From contig OY970329.1 in the NCBI GenBank assembly GCA_963717375.1, positions 2,604,001 to 2,668,000 on the forward strand: a DNA stretch of 64,000 bases, given 5' to 3'. Source of the stretch: VRUE01 sp963717375. Lineage in GTDB: Bacteria; Actinomycetota; Thermoleophilia; Solirubrobacterales; 70-9. A model generated the notes under the pieces. It saw only the letters and a list, made by a program, of their open reading frames with translations. It was not told where the DNA came from and searched no databases. This document shows positions 17,647-27,500 of the stretch, piece after piece; the stretch's first letter is position 1; the number at the start of each line of letters is the position of its first letter. Position numbers and translations under genes: made by a program.

Positions 17647-19022
17647 GCTCCCGCTCCCCGAGGCTCAGCGGACATGTCCTCCTCGTCGGCTTGCGCCTTC
17701 AGCGCATCCTCGATGATCTGCTCGCGTTTGTCCTCTATCCACTGTTCGATCTCCTCGCGTCGCTCCCTGGGAGCGAAGACGTATTCGTCTCGCGAGACGG
17801 GAAGATTCGCAAGTACGGAGGACAGCGAAATTGCCGGCACGCTGGCGCCGTCGCGATCGAGCACCGGGAAGTCGGCGTCGCCCCGCTTAGGACTACCGGC
17901 GTAGCGGACGTTCTCCGGCTCGAACTTCTCCTGGGCAGCGCGGAAGATTGCATTGACCTCGAAAGAGCCGTCTTCGGGCCGGCGCTGGTAGACGACCCGA
18001 AAGTGATCGCGATGCAAGATGCGGCGCGCCGGGTCGTGGCCTGGCGCCTCCGGGTCCGAGGCAGCGGCGCGCATGGCGGCGGTGACCTCCGCGTCGGAGA
18101 GCGCGAGGTGGCCCTTGACGTCGACGGGGAAGTGGCCGTGCTCAAGCCATGCGCCAAGGAAGTCCTTCAGGTGCAGGTCATAGATCAGGCGGGTGTGGTG
18201 GAAATAGACCTGGCTGAACATGAAATAGCGCGCAAGCCAAAGTCCCTCTGCCGCCTCGATTCCGCCTCGCTCAATTCCGAGCTGAGGCTCCCGCTTGGCT
18301 TTCGTCTGCTCGGCACCGCGCTCCGTTGTCGCAGCGGGAAGGATGCGCAGCGACTGGATCAGGCGGTGATGGTCAAAGCGCCCGTAGGCGACGCCGGTAT
18401 GGAGGCTGTCGCGCAGCAGGTAGTCGATGCGATCGGCACCGAAGGAGTCCCCGACCAGCATCTCGGCCAAGATTCCCTGCCACGGTGAGAAAACGAGATC
18501 CCCGCCGAGCTTCTCCAGCTTGCGCGGACCCAGGGCGATCTTTGCGATCTCATCAGGATCGGGCCTGTGGGGCATCGATTGCCATATCGCCCGCATCTCC
18601 TCGCAGCGCAGGATCTCGTAGGTCATCCGCTCGTGGTCGTATCCCTCGGGTAGCAGCTCGTCCTCTGCTGCATGGGAGAAGGGGAGGTGGCCCATGTCAT
18701 GGCAAAGCGCGGCCAGGCAAAGGAGCGAGCGCGAGATCCTGTCGTCGAGGCTGCCTTTCTCTGGGACGACGTCGCGCACCTCGTCAGTCAGCTTGTCGGG
18801 CCGCGTGACCGTGTCGTAGATGCGGCCGACGACCTCCATTACACCAACGGAGTGCTCGAAGCGGCGATGGGAGGCGCCCGGATAGACCAGGTAGGAGAGG
18901 GCAAGCTGGTGGATGTTTCGTAGTCGCTGGAAGGGGTCGGAGTCGATGACCTTGCGAGCGACTGCGTCATAGGCGACGAAGTTATGGACGGGGTCGCGAA
19001 TCTCGAAGTGGTCCTTGGGCAT
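17643..19022 (-). CDS. HD superfamily phosphohydrolase (dNTPase-like)
   Basis: 459 residues from ATG 19022. Starts FEIRDPVHNFV and contains the HD-domain metal ligands: His in RRFEHSVG, His-Asp in LCHDMGHLPFSH, and Asp in GADRIDYLLRD. This is the YdhJ/YwfO/SAMHD1-like group, which hydrolyses nucleotides such as dNTPs. The upstream frame is open to 19295, but residues before FEIRDPV are not family-like. It is coupled to a YwgA-like gene, and the divergent upstream region holds a LexA-type box, so damage-inducible expression is possible. An antiviral dNTP-depleting role is speculation. Confidence 0.75.
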   Translation of the reverse strand: MPKDHFEIRDPVHNFVAYDAVARKVIDSDPFQRLRNIHQLALSYLVYPGASHRRFEHSVGVMEVVGRIYDTVTRPDKLTDEVRDVVPEKGSLDDRISRSLLCLAALCHDMGHLPFSHAAEDELLPEGYDHERMTYEILRCEEMRAIWQSMPHRPDPDEIAKIALGPRKLEKLGGDLVFSPWQGILAEMLVGDSFGADRIDYLLRDSLHTGVAYGRFDHHRLIQSLRILPAATTERGAEQTKAKREPQLGIERGGIEAAEGLWLARYFMFSQVYFHHTRLIYDLHLKDFLGAWLEHGHFPVDVKGHLALSDAEVTAAMRAAASDPEAPGHDPARRILHRDHFRVVYQRRPEDGSFEVNAIFRAAQEKFEPENVRYAGSPKRGDADFPVLDRDGASVPAISLSSVLANLPVSRDEYVFAPRERREEIEQWIEDKREQIIEDALKAQADEEDMSAEPRGAGA

Positions 19023-19122
19023 TACCCGTGAATCCAACCACGGCCGCCAGTCTGAAGCTCGGACAGGCCTCATTCGCGTGTGGGGCGCGTGAGGGGACCG
19101 AAGGAGCGGTCTCTGGCAAATA

Positions 19123-19136
19123 CGAACATATGTTCC
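19123..19136. promoter_or_regulatory. candidate LexA/DinR SOS box
   Basis: CGAACATATGTTCC contains the perfect palindrome GAACATATGTTC and fits the Gram-positive SOS consensus CGAACRNRYGTTYC at every position. It lies in the 194-bp divergent region between the HD gene (start 19022, minus) and the unknown gene at 19217 (plus), 8 bp before a TATACGAT -10-like string at 19144. Either or both genes could be LexA-controlled. Confidence 0.65.
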
Positions 19137-19216
19137 CATCCGATATACGATTGCGCGGCGGTCGGACGGAGAAATAGGGTGGAGACGTCCGCAGTTGCCG
19201 TCATCGTGCAGCGCCT

Positions 19217-20464
19217 GTGTCAGCGCTAGATGCAGAAGAACTTCGGGAGCCTCTCTCACCGCACCCCAAGGTTGGCGAGGGGCAGTTCTTGCCACGCCTT
19301 GGATATGGGCAGCAGGGTCTGGTCGAGTTGCTCGAGCCTCGGGGGGTGAAAACGACGGTCGCCCCCCTTTACTTCCTGCGCGACAACCCCGAGCTCAGCC
19401 TGCTGCCAAGCGGGCGACAGATGGGAACGGTCCTCGATCCGGTTACTCAGCTAAGGCAGAAGGCCTGGGCTGAAAGGCCCACTGCTTTTCGGGCTTTGAG
19501 CTTTGGGAACGATCCCGAGCCCTATGACCCGGACAGCGCTCGGCTCTCTGACGAGGAGCTCCTGCTTCTTGCAGTGGATCCCATAAATGAGGCACGCGGG
19601 CGCGGGGGCACCTTGCTGCTCACGTCCTTTCACCGGGCTGGGCCACCGGGTACCCGCGGGCGAGACATCGAGCTTTTGCTCGCCGAGCTCGGCGTAGTCC
19701 ACTTTCACCAAGAGGGGATGCGAGAGCCGCCGTCCTTCGCGGCGGTCGAGGTGCCGCGAGAGATCTACGCGACAATCGCCGTCCACGTCAGCGATCTAGC
19801 CTCGCCGAGCACCCGGGCAGCCTTGGCGGATGCTTACCTCGGGATCGAGGCAGACGGCTATTGGGTCAAGATCGAAGGCTTTCACGAGCGCTCTGGGTCG
19901 GAGCAGGTACGCAACGGTGGCGCCTTTTTGAGCGCGCTGCGCGAAGGGGGTAAGCCCGTCGTCTCTTGCGGTTGCGGCCAGCTGCACCTCGGCCTCCTTG
20001 TCGAGGACTTCGCGGCGAGTATCGGGCTCGCGGAGGGAGAGCGGTTCCGGGTGCCCGTAGCTTGGCGAAAGGCCGACAAAGACCAAAAGCGACGCGGTCG
20101 GACCCGAATGGCCTATCACCCGAAGTTCCACCGCTCTTTTAGGGTTGCCAGCGAGGACGCGCGGAGGGCCTTTGAGGCAGCTCCTTGCGAGTGTGATTGC
20201 CACCCGGCGAGCACGCCCCCCGACGGGCTCGCCGTCGCCAAGCACGCGGCACTATTGCGCGCAGCTCAGGCATGCGAGGCCTTGGAGGGGGAGCGCGCAG
20301 ATCGCCGGGAGTGGCTGTTGGCCGCTTCGACCATGGCCTCGTGGGCCGCCGCAGATGCGGGTATCGCAGCGGAAAAAGCCTCGGCCACCCCCAGCTACGA
20401 AGCTCTCTTTGCCGGCCTTGATGCCGGCATTGCTGTCGCCGCCGGCGAACAGGCCGACTTTTAG
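19217..20464 (+). CDS. unrecognised 415-residue protein, SOS-box side
   Basis: Family not recognised. The N-terminal 280 residues alternate predicted strands and helices (TTVAPLYFLRDNPELSLLPSG, YWVKIEGF, PVVSCGCGQLHLGLLVEDFA), which suggests a barrel-like enzyme fold, and the central CGCG may be functional. Near residue 325 is a Cys/His cluster CECDCH that could bind metal; the last 80 residues are Ala-rich and helical. A GTG at 19217 is the start. It ends 4 nt into the convergent gene at 20461. Possibly regulated by the SOS box upstream. Confidence 0.5.
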   Translation: MSALDAEELREPLSPHPKVGEGQFLPRLGYGQQGLVELLEPRGVKTTVAPLYFLRDNPELSLLPSGRQMGTVLDPVTQLRQKAWAERPTAFRALSFGNDPEPYDPDSARLSDEELLLLAVDPINEARGRGGTLLLTSFHRAGPPGTRGRDIELLLAELGVVHFHQEGMREPPSFAAVEVPREIYATIAVHVSDLASPSTRAALADAYLGIEADGYWVKIEGFHERSGSEQVRNGGAFLSALREGGKPVVSCGCGQLHLGLLVEDFAASIGLAEGERFRVPVAWRKADKDQKRRGRTRMAYHPKFHRSFRVASEDARRAFEAAPCECDCHPASTPPDGLAVAKHAALLRAAQACEALEGERADRREWLLAASTMASWAAADAGIAAEKASATPSYEALFAGLDAGIAVAAGEQADF

Positions 20465-21009
20465 ACGCGGGCTGGCGCCTGCATCAGCGCCCACTCGCTC
20501 ATCGTTCTTCCCTGGCGCACTGCTGCGACCTCCCAAGCGATGGCAACCTCAAGCTCGATGGCGCCGATTAGGCGCTCTGTCGAGGCGGCTGCCAGACGAG
20601 GGACGAGTCGTACCGGCACTGCGACTGAACCCCGCGGAAGGACCGGTGCGCCTCGCCTCCTGCCAACCGTAAGTGCGCGCAGGTAGCGCGCACTCGCCTC
20701 AGGGAGGGCAAGGGCTTCGTGGCTGGGCTGCGGTCCCTGCCCTCCAGCGGCCATCCGAGTGTCATCTGCGATCAGGCCCGCCTCGACGACTAGCGAGGCC
20801 GCTACATCTAGCCCTACCCCCGCATGGGTGGCCTGCGTTGCGATCGCTTGTGCTGAGTCTGCTGGCAGGGGAAGGGCCTCGTGCAGCTCCCCCGGCCGCC
20901 GAGGCTCCCGCAGGCTGAGGAGATCTTCGACGCTGGGCAGTGGGGGGAGGGGATCACTTTGCAGTAGACGCAGCGCCCGAGAGGGATTGGGCTGTGGTGC
21001 GGCCGTCAT
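20461..21009 (-). CDS. unrecognised protein divergent from an XRE regulator
   Basis: 182-residue soluble protein, Ala/Leu/Arg-rich, with no recognised domain; GVGLDVAASLVVEAGLI and AIATQATHAG look helical. ATG 21009 sits six nt after a perfect TATAAT on the minus strand, so the mRNA is probably leaderless. It shares a symmetric promoter-operator with the XRE gene and is convergent with the gene at 19217. It may be the effector controlled by that regulator. Confidence 0.5.
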   Translation of the reverse strand: MTAAPQPNPSRALRLLQSDPLPPLPSVEDLLSLREPRRPGELHEALPLPADSAQAIATQATHAGVGLDVAASLVVEAGLIADDTRMAAGGQGPQPSHEALALPEASARYLRALTVGRRRGAPVLPRGSVAVPVRLVPRLAAASTERLIGAIELEVAIAWEVAAVRQGRTMSEWALMQAPARV

Positions 21010-21012
21010 GTA

Positions 21013-21034
21013 ATAATTATACCAGTATAGTTAT
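21013..21034. promoter_or_regulatory. 22-bp palindrome: divergent leaderless promoter-operator
   Basis: ATAATTATAC-CA-GTATAGTTAT: two 10-bp arms with one mismatch. The palindrome stands 3 nt from each start codon (minus ATG at 21009, plus ATG at 21038). Each arm carries a -10: TATAAT on the minus strand (extended by TG) and TATAGT on the plus strand (21026-21031), each ending exactly 6 nt before its start codon. Binding of the XRE protein here would block both genes. Confidence 0.75.
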
Positions 21035-21037
21035 CGG

Positions 21038-21295
21038 ATGGCGCGCCGGCCTTTGACCAAAGAGCAACGGGCCGAGGGCGCGCGGATTTCCTCTCGGCTA
21101 AGGGGTGTCCGAGAAGGGCTGGGACGCGAGCAGGCCGAAGTCGCCCGTGGGGCAGGGGTGTCAGTAGACGAGGTACGGGCGATCGAGGGCAAGCGGGTCG
21201 CTACCCCGTCTTTTGCTGTGGTCGCCAGACTTGCGCGCGAGTTGGAGCTCCCCTTGGACCCACTTGCCCGAGAAGCACTTGGAAACGAGGATTGA
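21038..21295 (+). CDS. XRE-family helix-turn-helix regulator
   Basis: 85-residue protein with a lambda-repressor-type helix-turn-helix: RLRGVREGLGREQAEVARGA, SVDEVRAIEGKR and ATPSFAVVARLARELELPL. The ATG follows the palindrome by 3 nt with no Shine-Dalgarno, so translation is probably leaderless. It very likely represses itself and the divergent gene through the palindrome. The gene end is followed by a weak inverted repeat (AATCCC/GGGATT near 21299-21318). Confidence 0.75.
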   Translation: MARRPLTKEQRAEGARISSRLRGVREGLGREQAEVARGAGVSVDEVRAIEGKRVATPSFAVVARLARELELPLDPLAREALGNED

Positions 21296-21490
21296 GGAAT
21301 CCCGATTCTTAGGGATTGCCACTAGCTCGTCATTGGTCGATCAGTCGATCAAACGGCTAAGAAGTGGGCTTTTAGTCGGCGCCCATCGATCGTGCCGATC
21401 GCCAACAACGTCTTCCGCGAACGCGGCTGGTAGACCTCCTTCGGAACGGCCCATAACAACCTTTGGACAAAGATAAGTAAATACTTAGTA

Positions 21491-21516
21491 TTGACATCAC
21501 TCTCTGACGCTATAGA
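21491..21516 (+). promoter_or_regulatory. candidate promoter of the giant secreted protein
   Basis: TTGACA (21491-21496) and TATAGA (21511-21516) with a 14-bp spacer, shorter than the usual 16-18. A Shine-Dalgarno GAGGAGAG lies at 21543-21550 before ATG 21555. The 258 bp from 21296 otherwise hold no gene I can support. Confidence 0.4.
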
Positions 21517-21554
21517 AGTTTCTAGCAGCGCGTAACTCAAATGAGGAGAGGCCG

Positions 21555-24500
21555 ATGAAAGGTGGAGGTGCGGTGTATCGCTCGGCACGTTTCGCCGTGT
21601 TGGTCGCCATCCTTGCATCGACCATGTGTGGATCGGCGTCAGCGCAGCCGACCTTCCAGCTCTCCTTTGGAAGCTACGGTTCTGGAAATGGCCAGTTCGA
21701 ACACCCGGCCGGTCTCGCCTCCGACAACGCCGGGCACCTCTGGGTTGTTGACGAGCAAAATAATCGGGTCCAGGAGTTCAACGACGAAGGCGAATACCTG
21801 GGTCAGTTCGGTACCGCCGGCTCCGAACCGGGACAGTTCAGCCGCCCGACCGCCGTCGCGATCGATCCTGAAGGGGATCTCTGGGTAGCGGACGCCGGGA
21901 ATAACCGAATCGAGAAGTTCAGCAATGAAGGGGAACTCCTAGAAGCCGTAGGCTCCTCCGGTTCCGGTATTGGGCAGTTCTCTGGGCCCGAAGGAATCGC
22001 GATCGACCCGGAAGGGAATCTCTGGGTCGCCGATACCTACAACGGCCGGGTTCAGGAGTTCGACCCCGAAGGAGAATTCGTTCAGGCCGTTGGCTCCTAC
22101 GGCTCGGGCGAAGGCCAGCTTGGCGAACCGACCGATGTCGACATTGCGCCCAACGGCGATGTCTGGATCGCTGACTGGCAGAACAATCGGGTTGCCGTCT
22201 TCGACGAAGAAGGGGAATTCGTCCGGCAGTTTGGCTCAAGTGGTTGGGGCAATGGCCAGTTCAACCGCCCCGATGCCATCGACGTAGACGCCGAAGGCAA
22301 CGTTTGGGTGGGCGATCAAAACAACGACCGGATACAGCGGTTCGATGAAACCGGCGAATACCTGGGGCAGTTCGGGAGTGGCGGCTCAGGTCCTGGCGAA
22401 TTCTCTTTCAGCTACCCCTTCGGGGTGGAAGCTGACGAAAGCGGCCACCTATGGATCGCCGATGCCAACAATGGCCGCGTCCAGCGTTGGCGCATTCACG
22501 AAGAACTGACCTGTGGCGAACGCAGCGTTCATACCGATGTCGATCAACCTCTCGTCCTCGAACCTGGGGAACTGGGCTTTTGTGAAGGAGAGGGTCCGCT
22601 CGAATACGAAATCGTCTCCGGTCCCGAACACGGCACGATCACCGAATTCGACCCAGAAACCGGCGCCTTGACCTACACGCCCGACTCCGAATACCTGGGC
22701 CTTGATTTGTTCACGTTTGAAGTTCACAACGCAAAAGAATCGGTCGGTCCCACCACCTTCAGGCTCGAAGTTGGCGATGGTCCCGAATGTCAGGCCGGCG
22801 AATCGTCGACCGGGCTTGAAACGTCGCTGCCGATCGAACTCAGCTGCGGAGGAAGCCCGCCGCTCGAATACGAAATCGTCTCCGGTCCCGAACACGGCGA
22901 AATCACCGAACTCGACCCCGAAGCCGGGACCCTGACCTACGCCCCGGACTCCGAATTCGCCGGCTTTGATTCGTTTGGGTTCGCAGCCTCCAACGCTCTG
23001 GGGATTTCCCCGGAAGCAGGTTTCCAGATCGCGGTCGGTGACCCCGCTGGCTGCGAAGGAGGCGAAGCATCGACCCGCTGGGAAGAGCCGCTGCCGATCG
23101 AACTCAGCTGCGGAGGAAGCCCGCCGCTCGAATACGAAATCGTCTCCGGCCCCGAACACGGCGAAATCACCGAACTGAACCCGGAAACCGGTGCCCTGAC
23201 CTACGTCCCGGACCCCGAATACTTCGGCCCGGATCGGTTCGAATTCGCGGCCGTCAATCCGCTCGGCCCCTCGGCGACGGCCTCCTTCGACGTCGAAGTC
23301 GGCAACAACGACCCGATCGCCGCCTACGCCTTCGACGAGGAAGGGGGAGAAGTCGCCAGGGACTCGATCGGCGGTCACGACGCGAGCGTCCACGGTGCTG
23401 AACGCTCGGCTGTGGGCCGCTTTGGAGCGGCCTTCGATTTTGACGGCGAAGCCGACCGCCTCACCGTGCCGGGCGCCTCGGCGTTCAACCTCGGCGGCGA
23501 ATTCACCTTCGAGGCATGGGTGCGGCCCGCCGAAAGTCACGCTTGGTCGCCGCTGCTCGTCGACGAGGACACCTCTGAAACCGTGCCCTACTCCTACGCC
23601 CTTTACAGCCGGGGTGAAGGCGTCGGCCCCGCATTCTACGTCGCCGAAGGCGAATCGACCACCGCCCACGTTGAAGCTGCCGAAGGCTTGCCTGCCGGCG
23701 AATGGTCACACCTGGCCGTCACCTCCGATGGCGAAGACCTGCGCCTATACGTGAACGGGGAACTTAAAGACACGATCCCCACGCTGTCGGCAAAAGCAGC
23801 CGGCGGAGACCTGCAGATCGGCGGCAGTCCTGCCCTCGGTCAGTACTTCAAAGGGAGGATCGACGAGGTGCGCGCCTACGACCGCGCACTAAGCCCGACG
23901 GAAATCGCGAAGGATCGAGATCGCTCGGTACTCGATGGCTTCGGCGCCTCGATCTCGGGCGTGGCCGCCTGGGGGCAGTTTCTCGCCGCCGACCCCGGGG
24001 TCTGGCCCGGGTCGGGACGGGCGACGTTCGAATACCAGTGGCTCCTCTGTAACGAAGGTGGCGGGGAATGCGAAGCGATCGAAGGCGCTCGTCGCCGCGA
24101 ATATCGCGTCACATACGAAGACATAGGACATACGTTCCGAGTGCTCGTCAACGCGGGTCCCGGCAGCAGAGCCTCGGTTCGCTCGGCGCCTACCCAACCG
24201 GTGACCGAAGGCGACCCTGAAGCCGAATCAGCACCACAGATCTTTGGCCATGTCGCCCAGGGAAAGCTACTCAGCATTCTCGAAGGAGAATGGTTCCCCG
24301 AAACAGCGACCCTGACCAGGCAGTGGCGGCGCTGCGATCCCGAAGGCGGGGAATGCAAAGACATTGCCGGCGCCGAAGCCGACCGCTACGTGCCACAGGC
24401 CGCTGATGTCGGCGCAACGCTGAGGGTAGCGGTCACCGCGACCTCGAGCGGGGGATCGACGACCGAAGTCTCCGAACCGACCGAACCCGTCGCGGCTGCC

Positions 24501-27500
24501 CTAATCGAAAACACAGCAGCGCCGACGTTCACCGAATCCTACAGCGAATTCGGCACCATGCTGGTCGCCCAACCGGGTACCTGGACCGCGGCAGGTGAAA
24601 TCGCCTACGGCTACCGGTGGCTGCGCTGCGATGCCGAAGGGGGCGATTGCCACGAGGTCGAAGAAGCGAGCGAAGAGACCTACATCCCCAGTGATGATGA
24701 CCTTGGCTCGACCCTACGAGTGCATGTAACCGCGACTGTCGACGGCGAGCGCGAAGCAGCCAACTCAGGGGCATCTTCGGTTCTCAAAGCCGCGAAACCA
24801 GTGAGCGTGGTTGCTCCGGTTGTGAGCGGACAGGCGCGAGCCGGAAGTACTCTCGAAGGCACGCGCGGGACCTGGGACGGAATCGGGCTTTCCGGACTGA
24901 AAGCGCAGTGGCAGGTCTGCGATGCGCTCGGGGAAGCGTGTGAAGCGCTTGCCGGCGCCGAAGACGACGAAGAACTTGAACTGTCCTCTGAAGAGATGGG
25001 CTCGACCATCCGCCTCGAGATCATCGCGACCAATGGGGCGGGCAGCACTGCCGCTCAGTCGACGCCCACCGCGGTCGTGGCGGGGCCCGCCGGCGTCCCC
25101 CCGGCCCTCATCTCGCCACCATCGATCTCAGGGCTGCCGGAAGTGGGCGAAGAACTCGGCGGCAGCACCGGCGTCTGGAGCGGGGCCACTGAATACAGCT
25201 ACCAGTGGGAACGCTGCGACATCGGCACACCGGAATGCACCCCGATCGCCGGTGCCGTAGAACCGGCCTACGTGCCGACCCCCGAAGACGTCGGCTTCCT
25301 TCTTCGGCTTGTGGTTACAGCGTTCGCCGAAGACGAAGCCTCGAGTAGCGCGGGTGCCGAAAGCTCGCAGTCGATCCGGGTGGCCGGTGGGCCGGCCAAC
25401 ACCGAAGCGCCCTCGATCGAAGGAGCGGCAAGCGTCGGCACGACTCTCTCGGTCTCCCATGGGACCTGGACTGGCGAACCGATCAACTTCAAATACAGGT
25501 GGCAGCGTTGCGATTCCGGCGGCTGTTCGCCGATCCCTGGCGCCACCGGCGGCAGCCACAAACTGACCACGGCAGACGCCCGTCAGACCTTGAGGGTGGC
25601 GGTAACGGCCGAAAACGCCAAAGGCAAGACGATTGCTCTCACCAGCCAGACCGGGGAGGTCGACCCCGTCGTCCCCTTCGAGGTTACGACCCCGACGGTG
25701 AGCGGCGGGTCGAGAGTGGGCGAAACCTTGAACGCGACGAGCGGAACCTGGGATGGCGAAGCGCCGATTGCCTTCGCTTATGCCTGGTTGCGTTGCGACA
25801 GCGCAGGCGCCGGTTGTAGCGCGATATCGGGTGCGGAAGGCTCGAGCTACGAACTAAAAGGCACCGACGTCGGCCACTCGGTCCGGGTCTCGGTCACCGC
25901 CACCAACCTCGCCGGGGAAGCCGAAGTGCGCTCGCAGGCGGGCACGCCGATCTCCGCTGCGGCCGGCCCCGTATCTACCGCGCCGCCGGCGATCATGGGG
26001 GAAACCGAAGCCGGCCAAACGCTCACCGTCAGCAACGGCAGCTGGGAAGGAGCGGAAACCTACGCCTACCAGTGGCAGCGCTGTGGTGGCGTGCTCGGCG
26101 CTTCGGAGTGCGTGAACATCTCGGGCGCCACGAAAGCCACATATACCGCAGGCTACGACGACGCCCGGGCCGCGCTGAGGGTTGCCCTCACCGCGACCGG
26201 CCCGAGCGGCGAAGCGACGGCGGTCTCGAAAGCCACCGGCGAAGTCCAACCTTCGCTGCTCCCCGGCCAAGAAGAAGACTCGCTGGCGAACACGTCCTTG
26301 CCTACGCTCAGCGGCGAAGCTCAGGAGGGCCAGGTCTTGACCGTGACCTCCGGCAGTTGGAGCTCCTATTTGCCGGTCTCATTCGAATATGCGTGGTGGC
26401 GGTGCCATGCCGATGGCACGCATTGCGTCGCGATCGAAGGTGCCGACGAAGCGAGCTACGCCCTGCAGGCGGATGACGTTGGCGGCACGGTTCGTGGCGC
26501 CGTCAGGGCCGGCAACGGATCGCGGGCAAAGGTCGTTGCCTCAAGGCCCAGCGATGTGATTGCCCAGGCGAAACCGAGTAACGAATCCCTGCCGTCGGTC
26601 GTCTCGCTGGAAGGCAACGGTGCGATCGATGGGGAAGTCCTCGTCGCCGAAGTCGGCAGCTGGTTCGGCAGCGACCTGGAATTCGCCTTCCAGTGGCAAG
26701 CCTGCGACGCCGAAGGCAAAGAATGTGAAGACATCGAAGGCGCCGGGGCCCAAGAAGAAACCTTCGCCATCGACAGCGATCAAATCGCGTCGACCCTGCG
26801 GGTCGTCGTCACCGCTACCAACGAGGCCGGCTCAGCCTCGGCGGGGTCGGCCGTGAGCAAAGCTGTTGTCGCGGCACCGCCGGAATACGCTTCTTCGCCC
26901 GGGATCTACGGCGAAGCCTACGAAGAAGGAACGCTGGAAGTGACTAAAGGTGACTGGTCGGGCAGCCCGGAATTGACCTTCTCCTACCAGTGGCAGCGTT
27001 GCAACGAAGAAGGCGAAGAATGCGAAGCGATCTCCGGGGCGAACGCCGCTTCGTATGTCGCCGTGAATGGCGATGTGGGCTCGCGGCTGCGTGTGGTGGT
27101 AACGGTCTCAAACGAAGCCGGATCTGGTGAAGCGATCTCGGAACTGAGCGAAATCATCGCCCCGGCGTTCTTGCCCCAGCTCGCCGGCTCGGTCCCAATC
27201 ACTGAAGGCTTCCCGTATGTGGGGAGGACGCTGAGTGCCGAACCCGGCGAATGGGAAGGCCACGAACCGATCGAATTCTCCTACCAGTGGCAGCGTTGCA
27301 ACGAAGAAGGCGAGGAATGCGCTGACATCCCCGCCGCAACCGGGCAGACCTATCTGACGACCTCGGGTGACCTTGGGGCGAGGATTCGGGTGGAGGTGAC
27401 CGCGACGAATAGCAGCGGCGAAACGAAAGAGGACTCCGAAGTCGGCGAAGCGATTACGGCCGCGGCGCCGCTGAACGAGTCCCCGCCCGCGATTGCCGAA

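Noticed and set aside
21296..21480. Frame reading KKWAFSRRPSIVPIANN
   Set aside because: Looks partly coding but too short, without a start, and matches nothing I know; possible gene remnant not supportable.
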